A stretch of DNA of 39,031 bases from an uncultured Bacteroides sp. (GTDB lineage: Bacteria > Bacteroidota > Bacteroidia > Bacteroidales > Bacteroidaceae): NCBI GenBank assembly GCA_949289265.1, contig CASENE010000042.1, positions 64,859 to 103,889 of the forward strand, written 5' to 3'. Shown here piece after piece: positions 1 to 7,757 of this stretch. Below the pieces are notes generated by a model. That model made no database searches and was not told the DNA's origin. It was given only the letters and a program-made list of their open reading frames with translations. The first letter of the stretch is position 1. Each line of letters opens with the position of its first letter. Position numbers and translations under genes: made by a program.

Positions 1-193
1 GCTCCTTGCAGGCCTGGTCGAAGTTGGCCAAAATCTCGGCTTTCGTCATGCAAGGTTCGGGGGCTTCGGCGGCGGCCTTGCGCTCTTCGCGGCGCAGCAG
101 GTTGCGCACTTTCTTCAACACGCCCATATCGTCGATGCGCAACACGTCGCGTATCAACTCGTTCTGCATCATTTCCAAAGATAAAGCTGTCAT
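1..193 (-). CDS. Small helical hypothetical protein, partial (C-terminus outside window)
   Basis: The ATG lies at 191-193 on the - strand and the gene runs off the left edge, so only about 64 N-terminal residues are visible (MTALSLEMMQNELIRDVLRI and onward). The visible part is charged and helical, with an RREERKAAAEAPEP stretch. A strong ribosome binding site, AAAAGGAGGA (201-210), and a complete Bacteroides-type promoter precede it, so the start is well supported. It resembles small Bacteroidetes proteins found next to PIN or RelE-type toxins, but the partner would lie outside the window, so an antitoxin role is only a guess. Confidence 0.7.
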   Translation of the reverse strand, partial: MTALSLEMMQNELIRDVLRIDDMGVLKKVRNLLRREERKAAAEAPEPCMTKAEILANFDQACKE

Positions 194-217
194 ATTTTCG
201 TCCTCCTTTTCAGGAAG

Positions 218-249
218 CAAAGATAAGTCAAACCACCCTTTTCTCCAAA
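218..249 (-). promoter_or_regulatory. Bacteroides-type promoter for the leftmost - strand gene
   Basis: On the - strand, TTTG (246-249), a 20-nt spacer and TATCTTTG (218-225) match the TTTG/TAnnTTTG consensus of the Bacteroides primary sigma factor. The start of transcription would be near 211, just ahead of the ribosome binding site at 201-210. Confidence 0.75.
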
Positions 250-300
250 CTCCCGCATAAAAAAACGGCATCCCGGACACGAAATATCCCAACCTTTCAT

Positions 301-308
301 TACCTTTG
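301..308 (+). promoter_or_regulatory. Candidate -7 element for phoH
   Basis: TACCTTTG fits the TAnnTTTG -7 consensus. No clear TTTG is seen 19-21 nt upstream. If it is used, the phoH transcript has a leader of about 230 nt that contains the 22-bp repeat array at 393-480. Confidence 0.4.
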
Positions 309-392
309 CGCAGATATACACGCAGGCTTGCGCGCAGACCTCGCCCTCAGCCCCTGCGGAGGGGAGAAACCTTGCCCGCAAGGGGGCCGGAC

Positions 393-480
393 GGGGATTA
401 TAACTCCAGCGACCGGGCACTACAGTCCCGGCGAGCAGGGATTATAATGCCAGCAGGCAGGGACTATAAGCCCGGCGACG
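393..480. repeat. 22-bp tandem array, 4 units (dyad family)
   Basis: Four contiguous 22-bp units start at 393, 415, 437 and 459. Each has a degenerate version of the dyad GGGACTATAGTCCC followed by an 8-bp linker resembling GGCGAGCA. The same family recurs at 8551-8638 and 19283-19392. The array lies between the divergent leftmost gene and phoH and contains no plausible coding sequence. Confidence 0.85.
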
Positions 481-545
481 CCCGCCCAGACGACGCCCCG
501 GACAGCCTGCCGACACTCAAAAACCGACATAAGGAACCGAAGCGA

Positions 546-1532
546 ATGATAGAAAAACTGATTGTACTCGAAGACATCGACCCCGTCATCTTCTACGGCG
601 TGAACAATGCCAACATGCAGCTCGTCAAGGCGCTGTATCCCAAGCTGCGCATCGTGGCGCGGGGCAACGTCATCAAGGTGCTGGGCGACGAGGAGGAGAT
701 GTGCGCCTTCGAGGAGAACATCCTCAAGCTGGAGAAATACTGCGCCGAATACAACCAGTTGAAGGAAGAGGTCATTATCGACATCGTCAAGGGCAACGCC
801 CCGCAGGCGGAGAAGAGCGGCAACGTCATCGTGTTCAGCGTCACGGGCAAGCCCATCATCCCGCGCAGCGAAAACCAGCAACGCCTGGTGGACGCCTTCC
901 GCCAGCACGACATGGTGTTCGCCATCGGCCCGGCGGGTTCGGGCAAGACCTACACCGCCATCGCCCTGGCCGTGCGCGCCCTGAAGAACAAGGAGATCAA
1001 GAAAATCATCCTCTCGCGCCCCGCCGTGGAGGCAGGCGAGAAACTGGGCTTCCTGCCGGGCGACATGAAGGAGAAGATAGACCCCTACCTGCAACCCCTC
1101 TACGACGCCTTGCAAGACATGATACCCGCCGCCAAGCTGCAAGAGTACATGGACCAGAACGTCATACAGATAGCCCCCCTGGCCTTCATGCGCGGACGGA
1201 CGCTGAACGACGCCGTGGTCATCCTGGACGAGGCGCAAAACACCACGTCGGCCCAAATCAAGATGTTCCTCACCCGCATGGGCATGAACACCAAGATGAT
1301 TGTCACCGGAGACATGACGCAGATAGACCTGCCCTCGTCGCAAGTGTCCGGACTGGTGCAGGCCCTCCGCATCCTGAAGGGCGTGAAGGGCATCAGCTTC
1401 ATCGAACTGAACCAGAAGGACATCGTAAGGCATAAACTCGTGACGCGGATAGTAGAAGCCTACGACAAGTATGAAGCAGCTACGAGCTACAAGCTACGAG
1501 CTACAAGTACAGAAGAAAGCAAAGAGCATTAA
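546..1532 (+). CDS. phoH: PhoH family ATPase
   Basis: A 328-residue cytoplasmic P-loop NTPase of the PhoH family, whose members are linked to RNA metabolism and phosphate starvation. Walker A is GPAGSGKT (128-135) and Walker B ends in DEAQ (228-231), followed by the family's TTSAQ and TGDMTQIDLP motifs. The open frame extends upstream to 306, but that part is low-complexity repeat DNA. The ATG at 546 gives the usual N-terminus (MIEKLIVLED). The conserved fold ends near residue 310. The last 18 residues (from AATSYKLRAT) are encoded by a heptad repeat, which looks like an insertion that replaced the original stop. The four helix bundle gene starts 6 bp after the stop. Confidence 0.93.
   Translation: MIEKLIVLEDIDPVIFYGVNNANMQLVKALYPKLRIVARGNVIKVLGDEEEMCAFEENILKLEKYCAEYNQLKEEVIIDIVKGNAPQAEKSGNVIVFSVTGKPIIPRSENQQRLVDAFRQHDMVFAIGPAGSGKTYTAIALAVRALKNKEIKKIILSRPAVEAGEKLGFLPGDMKEKIDPYLQPLYDALQDMIPAAKLQEYMDQNVIQIAPLAFMRGRTLNDAVVILDEAQNTTSAQIKMFLTRMGMNTKMIVTGDMTQIDLPSSQVSGLVQALRILKGVKGISFIELNQKDIVRHKLVTRIVEAYDKYEAATSYKLRATSTEESKEH
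1478..1507 (+). repeat. Heptad repeat, left arm of inverted pair
   Basis: Heptads of the form GCTACRA lie inside the 3' end of phoH. The reverse complement matches 1935-1964 at 29 of 30 positions. Confidence 0.85.
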
Positions 1533-1537
1533 GAGCT

Positions 1538-1906
1538 ATGGGAGAAATAAGGACACATAAAGATCTAATCGTTTGGCAGAAAAGCATAGAACTCGTCATG
1601 CTCATATACGGCTATACCAAGCAATATCCCAAGGAAGAGTTGTATGCCATGACCAGCCAGGTCCGAAGGTGTGTGACCTCCATTCCTGCCAACATAGCCG
1701 AAGGGTCGGGCCGTAGGAACAAGGCTGAGTTCATGCAATTCTTGCACATCGCCTTAGGCTCTGCCTGCGAACTGGAAACTTTCTTGGTCATATCTCAAAG
1801 GCTGCAATACCTGCGAGAAGAAGAATATCAGACAGCCAATGCCTTGCTGAACGAAATCATCAAGATGCTGAGCTGCCTGATTAAATCAGTAAAACATTCA
1901 ACTTAA
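1538..1906 (+). CDS. Four helix bundle protein (23S rRNA intervening-sequence protein family)
   Basis: A 122-residue protein with the hallmarks of the four helix bundle family found in 23S rRNA intervening sequences and scattered in Bacteroidetes genomes. The motifs are HKDLIVWQKSIELV (7-20), YAMTSQVRRCVTSIPANIAEG (about 36-56) and EFMQFLHIALGSACELET further on. Relatives include the accessory Avd protein of diversity-generating retroelements, a basic nucleic-acid-binding bundle. No reverse transcriptase or template repeat is present here. The gene is less GC-rich than phoH and purC, lies 5 nt after the phoH stop and is bracketed by inverted heptad repeats, which suggests lateral arrival. The molecular role of such stand-alone copies is unknown to me. 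Confidence 0.92.
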   Translation: MGEIRTHKDLIVWQKSIELVMLIYGYTKQYPKEELYAMTSQVRRCVTSIPANIAEGSGRRNKAEFMQFLHIALGSACELETFLVISQRLQYLREEEYQTANALLNEIIKMLSCLIKSVKHST

Positions 1907-1934
1907 TACTAAACATCTACGTACTGTCAAGCTA

Positions 1935-1964
1935 CTCGTAGCTCGTAGCTTGTAGCTCGTAGCT
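1935..1964 (-). repeat. Heptad repeat, right arm of inverted pair
   Basis: TAGCTYG heptads lie 14 bp upstream of purC. They pair with 1478-1507 (29 of 30) and could form a very long stem across the four helix bundle gene. Confidence 0.85.
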
Positions 1965-1978
1965 AAAAAAATAAAGAT

Positions 1979-2923
1979 ATGAAAGCATTAACTGAAACCA
2001 ACTACACCTTCCCCGGACAACAATCGGTGTACCACGGGAAAGTACGCGACGTGTACAACATCAACGGCGAGAAGCTCGTCATGGTGGCAACAGACCGCAT
2101 CTCGGCCTTCGACGTCATCCTGCCCAAAGGCATCCCCTTCAAGGGACAAATCCTGAACCAGATAGCCGCCAAGTTCCTCGACGCCACCACGGACATCTGC
2201 CCCAACTGGAAGCTGGCCACGCCCGACCCCATGGTGACCGTAGGCGTATTCTGCCAGGGCTTCCCCCTGGAGATGATTGTGCGCGGCTACCTCTGCGGCT
2301 CGGCCTGGCGCGCCTACAAGAGCGGCGTGCGCGAAATCTGCGGCGTCCGCCTGCCCGAAGGCATGAAAGAGAACCAGAAGTTCCCCGTGCCCATCATCAC
2401 CCCGACCACCAAGGCCGAGATAGGCGAGCACGATGCCGACATCTCCAAGGAAGAGATACTGAAGCGCGGCCTCTGCACGCCCGAGGAATACGCCGTGCTG
2501 GAAGACTATACCCTGCGCCTCTTCGAGCGCGGCACGCAGATCGCCGCCCAGCGAGGGCTCATCCTGGTGGACACGAAATACGAGTTCGGCAAGCACGACG
2601 GCAAGATTTACCTGATGGACGAGATACACACGCCCGACTCCAGCCGCTACTTCTACAGCGAGGGCTACGAGGAACGTTTCACGAAGGGCGAGCCGCAACG
2701 CCAGCTCTCCAAGGAATTCGTACGCGAATGGCTGATGGACAACGGATTCCAAGGCAAGGAAGGCCAGCAGGTGCCCGAGATGACGGACGAGATTGTCGCC
2801 TCCATCAGCGACCGCTACGTCGAGCTCTACGAGCACATCACGGGCGAGAAGTTCGTGCCGCAGGACACCGAAGACATCGCCGCCCGCATCGAGCGTAATG
2901 TGACGAATTATCTCAACGCATAA
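1979..2923 (+). CDS. purC: Phosphoribosylaminoimidazole-succinocarboxamide synthase
   Basis: SAICAR synthase joins CAIR and aspartate using ATP in purine synthesis (cytoplasmic). The 314 residues match the longer PurC form. Recognisable segments are KVRDVYN near residue 21, [20 protein letters not shown], the [10 protein letters not shown] segment and [13 protein letters not shown] with [13 protein letters not shown] near the C-terminal third. The ATG at 1979 is the only sensible start and follows an A-rich leader. The neighbour order phoH-purC-menG-aroE is, to my knowledge, common in Bacteroides, with the heptad cassette inserted between phoH and purC. purM, of the same pathway, is at 27.1 kb. 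Confidence 0.96.
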   Translation: MKALTETNYTFPGQQSVYHGKVRDVYNINGEKLVMVATDRISAFDVILPKGIPFKGQILNQIAAKFLDATTDICPNWKLATPDPMVTVGVFCQGFPLEMIVRGYLCGSAWRAYKSGVREICGVRLPEGMKENQKFPVPIITPTTKAEIGEHDADISKEEILKRGLCTPEEYAVLEDYTLRLFERGTQIAAQRGLILVDTKYEFGKHDGKIYLMDEIHTPDSSRYFYSEGYEERFTKGEPQRQLSKEFVREWLMDNGFQGKEGQQVPEMTDEIVASISDRYVELYEHITGEKFVPQDTEDIAARIERNVTNYLNA

Positions 2924-2958
2924 GCGCTTGGAAGCCCCCGCGAGTGGAAGACCGGCGC

Positions 2959-3054
2959 ACCCCACGGGTGGGTGTCGCCCCTACCCCACGAGTGACCCTT
3001 CATGATACCCCACGAGTGACCCCTGATGATACCCCACTCGTGGGGTATCACACC
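2959..3054. repeat. 24-bp tandem array, 4 units
   Basis: Units start at 2959, 2983, 3007 and 3031. Each begins ACCCCAC and carries a GAGTG or GGGTG core. The last unit turns into a hairpin: GATACCCCAC (3028-3037), a 2-nt loop, and GTGGGGTATC (3040-3049). The array lies between purC and the methyltransferase gene. The hairpin has no T-run, so a terminator role is uncertain. Confidence 0.8.
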
Positions 3055-3157
3055 CCCTTTACAAGGCCTTCTGGCGGGGGTGACGTCGGATGTACCGAAA
3101 CTATCCGCACGGAAGGCCGGAGGAGTTTTCATGTAAGAACGTATAACCATTATCCCT

Positions 3158-3892
3158 ATGGAATACCCCCAAGAGAAAGTGATGCCCTACGGCAGCGAGG
3201 GCAAGAAGGCGGAACAGGTGGAACGCATGTTCGACCACATCGCCCCGGCCTACGACCGCCTGAACCACCTCATGTCCCTGGGCATCGACCGCCGCTGGCG
3301 CCGCCGGGCCCTCCGCTGGCTCCAGCCCTTCCGCCCGCAGGAGGTGATGGACGTGGCCACGGGCACGGGCGACTTCGCCCTGCTGGCCTGCCGCATGCTG
3401 CAGCCCCGCGCGCTGACGGGCATCGACATCTCCGAAGGGATGATGCAGGTGGCACGGCAGAAGGCGCGCGAGGCCGGGCTGGACGGGCGCATCCGCTTCC
3501 GCCGCGAGGACTGCGAGGCGCTCACGTTTGCCGACGCGTCGTTCGACGCCGTCACCGTGGCCTTCGGCATCCGCAACTTCGAGCACCTGGACCTGGGCCT
3601 GCGGGAGATGTGCCGCGTGCTGCGCCCCGGCGGACACCTGGCCATCCTGGAACTGTCCACGCCCGAGCGCTTCCCCATGCGTCAGCTCTACCGCCTCTAT
3701 TCGCGCCTCATCCCCCTGGTGGGACGCCTCGTGTCGCACGACCGCAACGCCTACACCTACCTGCCCGAGAGCATCCGCGCCTTCCCGCAGGGCGAGGTGA
3801 TGAGCCGGAGCCTCCGCCGCGCCGGCTTCTCCGAGGTCAGCTTCCGGCGGCTGACGTTCGGGGTGTGCACGCTGTATATGGCGACGAAATAA
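3158..3892 (+). CDS. menG: Demethylmenaquinone methyltransferase (UbiE/MenG)
   Basis: A SAM-dependent class I methyltransferase of 244 residues that carries out the last methylation of menaquinone. [21 protein letters not shown] (24-44) is the UbiE signature, [10 protein letters not shown] (65-74) is SAM motif I, and [11 protein letters not shown] and [15 protein letters not shown] are later family signatures. In an anaerobic Bacteroidales the quinone would be menaquinone, hence menG is preferred to ubiE. It is followed directly by heptad repeats (from 3899), whose first unit lies 7 bp after the stop. Confidence 0.94.
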   Translation: MEYPQEKVMPYGSEGKKAEQVERMFDHIAPAYDRLNHLMSLGIDRRWRRRALRWLQPFRPQEVMDVATGTGDFALLACRMLQPRALTGIDISEGMMQVARQKAREAGLDGRIRFRREDCEALTFADASFDAVTVAFGIRNFEHLDLGLREMCRVLRPGGHLAILELSTPERFPMRQLYRLYSRLIPLVGRLVSHDRNAYTYLPESIRAFPQGEVMSRSLRRAGFSEVSFRRLTFGVCTLYMATK

Positions 3893-3898
3893 GTATTC

Positions 3899-4025
3899 AG
3901 CTACGAGTGACGAGCGACAAGCTACAAGTTTACCCGTAGCTAATTGGAACAAGCATAACACTCGCAGCTCATAGCTCGTAGCTTGCAGCTCGCCACTTGT
4001 AGCTCGTAGCTCGTAGCTTGTAGCT
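3899..4025. repeat. Inverted heptad pair without a gene (TAGCTYG family)
   Basis: The left arm 3899-3928 and right arm 3996-4025 are inverted copies matching at 25 of 30 positions. More heptads fill the middle (3957-3991). It is the same repeat family that brackets the four helix bundle gene at 1478-1964, but holds only about 67 bp between the arms. It fills the gap between menG and aroE, and transcription across it would give a long hairpin. Confidence 0.8.
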
Positions 4026-4045
4026 CCATTAACACCCCTCATATC

Positions 4046-4792
4046 ATGGACAAATACGGATTAATCGGTTACCCCTTGGGACATTCGTTCTCGGTAACCT
4101 ACTTCAACGAGAAATTCCAGTCGGAGAACATCGACGCAGAGTACGTAAACTTCGAGATTCCCCGCATCGAGGACTTCATGGAGGTCGTCGACGAAAACCC
4201 CAACCTCTGCGGCCTCAATGTCACCATCCCCTACAAGGAGCAGGTCATCCCCTACCTGGACGAGCTGGACCCGGACACGGCCAAGATAGGCGCCGTCAAC
4301 GTCATCAAGATTATCCGCCAGGGCAAGGGCAAGGTGAAGCTGGTGGGCTATAACTCGGACATCATCGGCTTCACCCAGTCCATCGAGCCTTTGCTGCGCC
4401 CCTGCCACCGACAGGCCTTGATACTGGGCACGGGCGGCGCGGCGAAGGCCGTCTACCACGGGCTGGAGAACCTGGGCATCAAGAGCGTCTACGTGTCGCG
4501 CACCAAGCGGAGCAACGACGTGCTGACCTACCGGGAGCTGACGCCCGAGGTGATGGCGGCCCACACGGTCATCGTCAACTGCACCCCCGTGGGCATGTAC
4601 CCCAAGGTGGACGAATGCCCCGAAATCCCCTACCACCTGCTGACCTCCGACCACCTGCTGTACGACCTGCTGTACAATCCCAACGAGACCCTCTTCATGA
4701 AGAAAGGCCGCATGCACGGCTCCGCGGTGAAGAACGGGCTGGAGATGCTGCTGCTCCAGGCGTTTGCGGCGTGGGAGATTTGGCAGCGGTAA
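4046..4792 (+). CDS. aroE: Shikimate dehydrogenase
   Basis: Reduces 3-dehydroshikimate to shikimate with NADPH in aromatic amino acid synthesis. It has 248 residues, slightly shorter than E. coli AroE (272). The substrate-binding segment GYPLGHSFS (8-16), catalytic Lys64 in LNVTIPYKEQ and Asp105 in GYNSDIIGF are all present. The dinucleotide loop is LGTGGAAKAV and the late motif is DLLYNPNETLF. It is followed 12 bp later by the hydrolase gene, probably on the same transcript. Confidence 0.95.
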   Translation: MDKYGLIGYPLGHSFSVTYFNEKFQSENIDAEYVNFEIPRIEDFMEVVDENPNLCGLNVTIPYKEQVIPYLDELDPDTAKIGAVNVIKIIRQGKGKVKLVGYNSDIIGFTQSIEPLLRPCHRQALILGTGGAAKAVYHGLENLGIKSVYVSRTKRSNDVLTYRELTPEVMAAHTVIVNCTPVGMYPKVDECPEIPYHLLTSDHLLYDLLYNPNETLFMKKGRMHGSAVKNGLEMLLLQAFAAWEIWQR

Positions 4793-4804
4793 GCACGGCG
4801 GACC

Positions 4805-5764
4805 ATGAAGAAGTTTGTGAAATACGCCCTCATCACGCTGCTGGCCGTCGCTGCCTTGCTGGTGGGGGCAGGCTTCTATATGCTGGACTACGCCCTGAAG
4901 CCGGAGGAGTTGCAGACACGCAGCCGCGACATCCCCGGCTCCTACACCTATTTATATACGGACTACCCGGAGATGCAGCCCTGGGTGGACAGCCTGCGGG
5001 CGAACGGCGCCCTGCGGGCCACCCTCATCAAAAACGAACGGGGCGAAAGCCTCCACGCCCTCTACGTCCGCGCGGCACGGCCCACGGGGCGGACGGCCGG
5101 CATCGTCCACGGCTATACGGACAATGCCCTCCGGATGCTGCCCATCGGCTACCTGTACAGCCGCCAGCTGGGCTATAACATCCTGCTGCCCGACCTCCAT
5201 GCCCACGGGGGAAGCACGGGCGACGCCGTGCAGATGGGTTGGCTGGACCGCCTCGACGTGTTGCAATGGATGGACAAGGCCAATGAGCTCTTCGGCGACA
5301 GCACGCGGATGGTGGTGCACGGCATCTCGATGGGAGCGGCCACCACGATGATGGTCAGCGGCAAAGAAGGGTTGCCCCCTTACGTGAAGTGCTTCGTGGA
5401 GGACTGCGGCTACACCTCGGTGTGGGACGAGTTCCGGGGGGAGTTGAAGAACCAGTTCGGCCTGCCCGCCTTCCCCTTGCTCGATGTGGCCTCTTGGCTG
5501 TGCGGGCTGAGGTACGGCTGGACGTTCCGCGAGGCTTCTGCCTTGGAGCAAGTGAAGCGTTGCACCCTGCCCATGCTCTTCATCCACGGCGATGCCGACA
5601 CGTTCGTCCCCACCTGGATGGTGCATCCGCTCTACGAGGCCAAGCCCGCGCCGAAGGAGCTTTGGCTGGTGCCCGGCGCGGCGCACGCGGTGTCCTACCG
5701 GGAGAATAAAAAAGAGGAATATACGCGCCGGGTGCAGGAATTTACGGACAAGTATATCCGATAA
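4805..5764 (+). CDS. Membrane-anchored alpha/beta hydrolase
   Basis: A 319-residue serine hydrolase of the alpha/beta fold. A hydrophobic N-terminal segment (about 7-26) probably anchors it in the membrane facing the periplasm. The nucleophile elbow is GISMGAA with Ser175, the acid is probably Asp265 in HGDADTFVP, and the histidine is His294 in GAAHAVS. HGYTDNALR (102-110) near the oxyanion hole resembles the BAAT/YqkD-like peptidase or esterase group. The substrate cannot be read from sequence. It starts 12 bp after aroE. Confidence 0.85.
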   Translation: MKKFVKYALITLLAVAALLVGAGFYMLDYALKPEELQTRSRDIPGSYTYLYTDYPEMQPWVDSLRANGALRATLIKNERGESLHALYVRAARPTGRTAGIVHGYTDNALRMLPIGYLYSRQLGYNILLPDLHAHGGSTGDAVQMGWLDRLDVLQWMDKANELFGDSTRMVVHGISMGAATTMMVSGKEGLPPYVKCFVEDCGYTSVWDEFRGELKNQFGLPAFPLLDVASWLCGLRYGWTFREASALEQVKRCTLPMLFIHGDADTFVPTWMVHPLYEAKPAPKELWLVPGAAHAVSYRENKKEEYTRRVQEFTDKYIR

Positions 5765-5779
5765 CTCCCGCAAAAGCCG

Positions 5780-5787
5780 TATCTTAG
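5780..5787 (+). promoter_or_regulatory. Candidate -7 element for the TPM-domain gene
   Basis: TATCTTAG matches TAnnTTTG at all fixed positions but one. Initiation would fall about 20 nt before the ATG at 5814. The spacing to an upstream TTG is not convincing. Confidence 0.35.
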
Positions 5788-5813
5788 CCGCCGAAACCTA
5801 ATCATTCAGACAG

Positions 5814-6737
5814 ATGAAACGAATCGTCCCGCTTCTCCTGCTTCTCTTGTGCCTGCCGCTCGGTTTGCGGGCACAGGAGAAAACCTACACGCCCGACAAC
5901 CTGCCCAAGGTACACATCCAGAACAAATACCGCTATACGTGCGACCCGGAAGGCATCCTCGCCCCCGCCGCCACGGACAGCATCGACCGCATGCTCTACC
6001 GCCTGGAGCAGCAGACGGGCATCGAGACCGTGGTGGTCGTCGTGCCCAGCATCGACGAGGCCACGTGCTTCGACTTCTGCCACGAGCTGCTCAACTCCTG
6101 GGGTGTGGGCAAGAAGGGGAAGGACAACGGCCTGGTCATCCTGCTCGTCACCGACCAGCGGTGCATCCAGTTCTACACGGGCTACGGCCTGGAAGGCGTC
6201 CTGCCCGACGCCATCTGCAAGCGCATCCAGACGCAGGCGATGATTCCCTACCTGAAGGATGAACGCTGGAGCGAAGGCATGGTGGCCGGCGTCCGCGCCA
6301 CCTGCGCCCGGCTGGACGGTTCGATGGAGAACGACGGGAGTGAGGCTGGAGATGACAACATAGGGGCGCCCCTTGGCATCCTTTTTGCTTTCATTCTCTT
6401 CGCCATAGCCATCACCACGGTGGCCGCCCGGCGCAAGACCCGTTGCCCCCACTGCAAGAAGCATGCCTTGAAACGCGCAAGTAGCCGGACACTCTCTTTC
6501 CACAATGGCGTGAAGACGGAGGAGGTTACCTACATCTGCCGGAACTGCGGCCACATAGTCAAGCGGCAAGAACGCCACGGGCATGACAACAACCGCGGAC
6601 AAGGCGACGGCGGCTGGGGCGGCCCCGTCATCTTCGGCGGAGGCGGAGGCTTTGGTGGCTTCGGCGGGGGCGGTGGCTTTGGAGGCAGCTTCGGCGGAGG
6701 AAGCGGAGGCGGGGGCGGCGCAGGCTCGCGCTTCTGA
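5814..6737 (+). CDS. TPM-domain (YgcG-like) membrane protein
   Basis: 307 residues. A signal peptide (1-20, ending LRAQ) precedes a TPM/YgcG domain (about 30-170). This domain is a periplasmic alpha/beta module known from photosystem II repair proteins and from lemA-linked genes. A membrane segment follows near 185-205 (GILFAFILFAIAITTVAA). Next is a cytoplasmic zinc ribbon with CPHC and CRNC pairs, and a glycine-rich tail (about 265-300) ending SRF. The lemA gene follows 59 bp downstream, the usual partner. The biochemical role of the pair is not established. Confidence 0.88.
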   Translation: MKRIVPLLLLLLCLPLGLRAQEKTYTPDNLPKVHIQNKYRYTCDPEGILAPAATDSIDRMLYRLEQQTGIETVVVVVPSIDEATCFDFCHELLNSWGVGKKGKDNGLVILLVTDQRCIQFYTGYGLEGVLPDAICKRIQTQAMIPYLKDERWSEGMVAGVRATCARLDGSMENDGSEAGDDNIGAPLGILFAFILFAIAITTVAARRKTRCPHCKKHALKRASSRTLSFHNGVKTEEVTYICRNCGHIVKRQERHGHDNNRGQGDGGWGGPVIFGGGGGFGGFGGGGGFGGSFGGGSGGGGGAGSRF

Positions 6738-6796
6738 AGAAGGACTAAGAATAAAGAATTTACAAACCAACAATAATCACTAAAGCAGAAAGAATT

Positions 6797-7381
6797 ATGA
6801 AGAAGACAACAACCCTCATCCTCATCGCAGTCGTCGCCGTGCTGGCCATCTGGGCCGTGACGGGCTACAACGGCCTCGTGTCGATGGACGAAACAGTCAG
6901 CAACCAGTGGGCCAACGTGGAGACGCAGTACCAGCGCCGCGCCGACCTCATCCCCAACCTGGTGAACACCGTCAAGGGCTATGCCGCCCACGAGAAGGAG
7001 ACGCTGGAAGGCGTGGTGGAAGCCCGCAGCAAGGCCACGCAGATCAAGGTGGACCCCGCCGACCTGACGCCCGAGAAGCTGGCCGAATACCAGGCCGCGC
7101 AAGGCCAGCTGGCCACCGCCCTGGGCAAACTGCTGGCCATCACCGAGAACTATCCCGACCTGAAGGCCAATCAGAACTTCCTGGAGCTGCAAGCCCAACT
7201 GGAAGGCACGGAGAACCGCATCAACGTAGCGCGCAAGAACTTCAACGATGCCGCCCGCGAGTTCAACACCGCCATCCGCCGCTTCCCCAAGAACATTCTG
7301 GCCGGGCTGTTCGGCTTCGAGAAGCGCGCCTACTTCGAGGCACAGGCCGGGGCAGAGACTGCGCCGACGGTGGAGTTTTAA
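6797..7381 (+). CDS. lemA: LemA family protein
   Basis: 194 residues with an N-terminal membrane anchor (about 6-22) and a long helical domain. NQWANVETQYQRRADLIPNL and the following VKGYAAHEKETL are the LemA signature. The protein is predicted to have a short outside N-terminus and a helical bundle on the other side of the membrane. It is paired with the TPM gene upstream, a conserved neighbourhood in Bacteroidetes. Function is unclear. Confidence 0.92.
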   Translation: MKKTTTLILIAVVAVLAIWAVTGYNGLVSMDETVSNQWANVETQYQRRADLIPNLVNTVKGYAAHEKETLEGVVEARSKATQIKVDPADLTPEKLAEYQAAQGQLATALGKLLAITENYPDLKANQNFLELQAQLEGTENRINVARKNFNDAAREFNTAIRRFPKNILAGLFGFEKRAYFEAQAGAETAPTVEF

Positions 7382-7414
7382 GGCCAAACCGCTTGCCTAT
7401 CCGAAGAATAATCG

Positions 7415-7422
7415 TACTTTTG
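7415..7422 (+). promoter_or_regulatory. Candidate -7 element ahead of the DUF6722-like gene
   Basis: TACTTTTG fits TAnnTTTG but ends only 4 nt before the ATG at 7427. If it is used, the transcript would begin at or just inside the first codons, so either the mRNA is leaderless or translation starts at the internal Met codon at 7454. Confidence 0.35.
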
Positions 7423-7426
7423 CGCT

Positions 7427-7609
7427 ATGAGAAAGGAATTCGGGAAGTGGCTGATGGATATCGCCAAGTACATACTGACGGCTGTCATCATCTCAGCAGC
7501 GTTTCGAGGAATGGACGAGATATGGCTGTATATCCTCGCCGGATTTATTGTAACCATCACCGTCAGCCTGGGACTATGGCTTGTACGGGACAAACAAAAG
7601 GAGGAATGA
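7427..7609 (+). CDS. DUF6722-like small membrane protein
   Basis: 60 residues, MRKEFGKWLMDIAKYILTAV at the start, with two hydrophobic helices (about 12-28 and 33-53). The KEFGKWLMDIAKYI beginning resembles the small Bacteroides family DUF6722. This recognition is from memory and moderate in certainty. Met10 (7454) is an alternative start because of the promoter position. The stop overlaps the ribosome binding region of the next tiny gene, so the two are likely coupled. Confidence 0.7.
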   Translation: MRKEFGKWLMDIAKYILTAVIISAAFRGMDEIWLYILAGFIVTITVSLGLWLVRDKQKEE

Positions 7610-7612
7610 ATT

Positions 7613-7732
7613 ATGACCAACAATGAATTAGGCTTTCTTATCATGTGCGCTACCATCTTGTTGATAGCCATTACAGGTTTCCTCTATTTCTATATACAGG
7701 AAAAGAAGAGAGAGCGCCGCCACGCCAACTGA
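7613..7732 (+). CDS. Tiny single-pass membrane protein (39 aa)
   Basis: A 39-residue frame, MTNNELGFLIMCATILLIAI at the start, then GFLYFYIQEKKRERRHAN. It has one membrane helix and a positively charged tail. AAAGGAGG (7597-7604) sits 8 nt ahead of the ATG, and the start comes 3 nt after the previous stop. These two facts plus the following terminator support a real gene. Function is unknown. Confidence 0.6.
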   Translation: MTNNELGFLIMCATILLIAITGFLYFYIQEKKRERRHAN

Positions 7733-7757
7733 CCTCATGGGCGACCAACCAAAAGCG

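Larger units (their letters stand above)
1478..1964. mobile_element. Candidate mobile cassette: four helix bundle gene between inverted heptad arrays
   Basis: A 487-bp segment bounded by 30-bp inverted repeats (1478-1507 and 1935-1964, 29 of 30 matching) contains a single gene, 1538-1906, whose base composition is visibly richer in A+T than its neighbours. The left repeat extends the phoH reading frame, as expected of an insertion into the end of that gene. No transposase is present and no target-site duplication is evident, so mobility is inferred from structure and composition only. A shorter pair of the same repeat family without a gene is at 3899-4025. Confidence 0.45.

Noticed and set aside
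306-545. Upstream extension of phoH
   Set aside because: The extra 80 codons translate repeat DNA with no family resemblance; ATG 546 matches known N-termini.
1538-1906. Avd of a diversity-generating retroelement
   Set aside because: No reverse transcriptase, template repeat or variable-repeat gene is in the window.
6640-6737. Frameshift in the glycine-rich end of the TPM gene
   Set aside because: Glycine-rich tails ending in a short SRF-like motif are normal for this family, and the frame stays open to a sensible stop.
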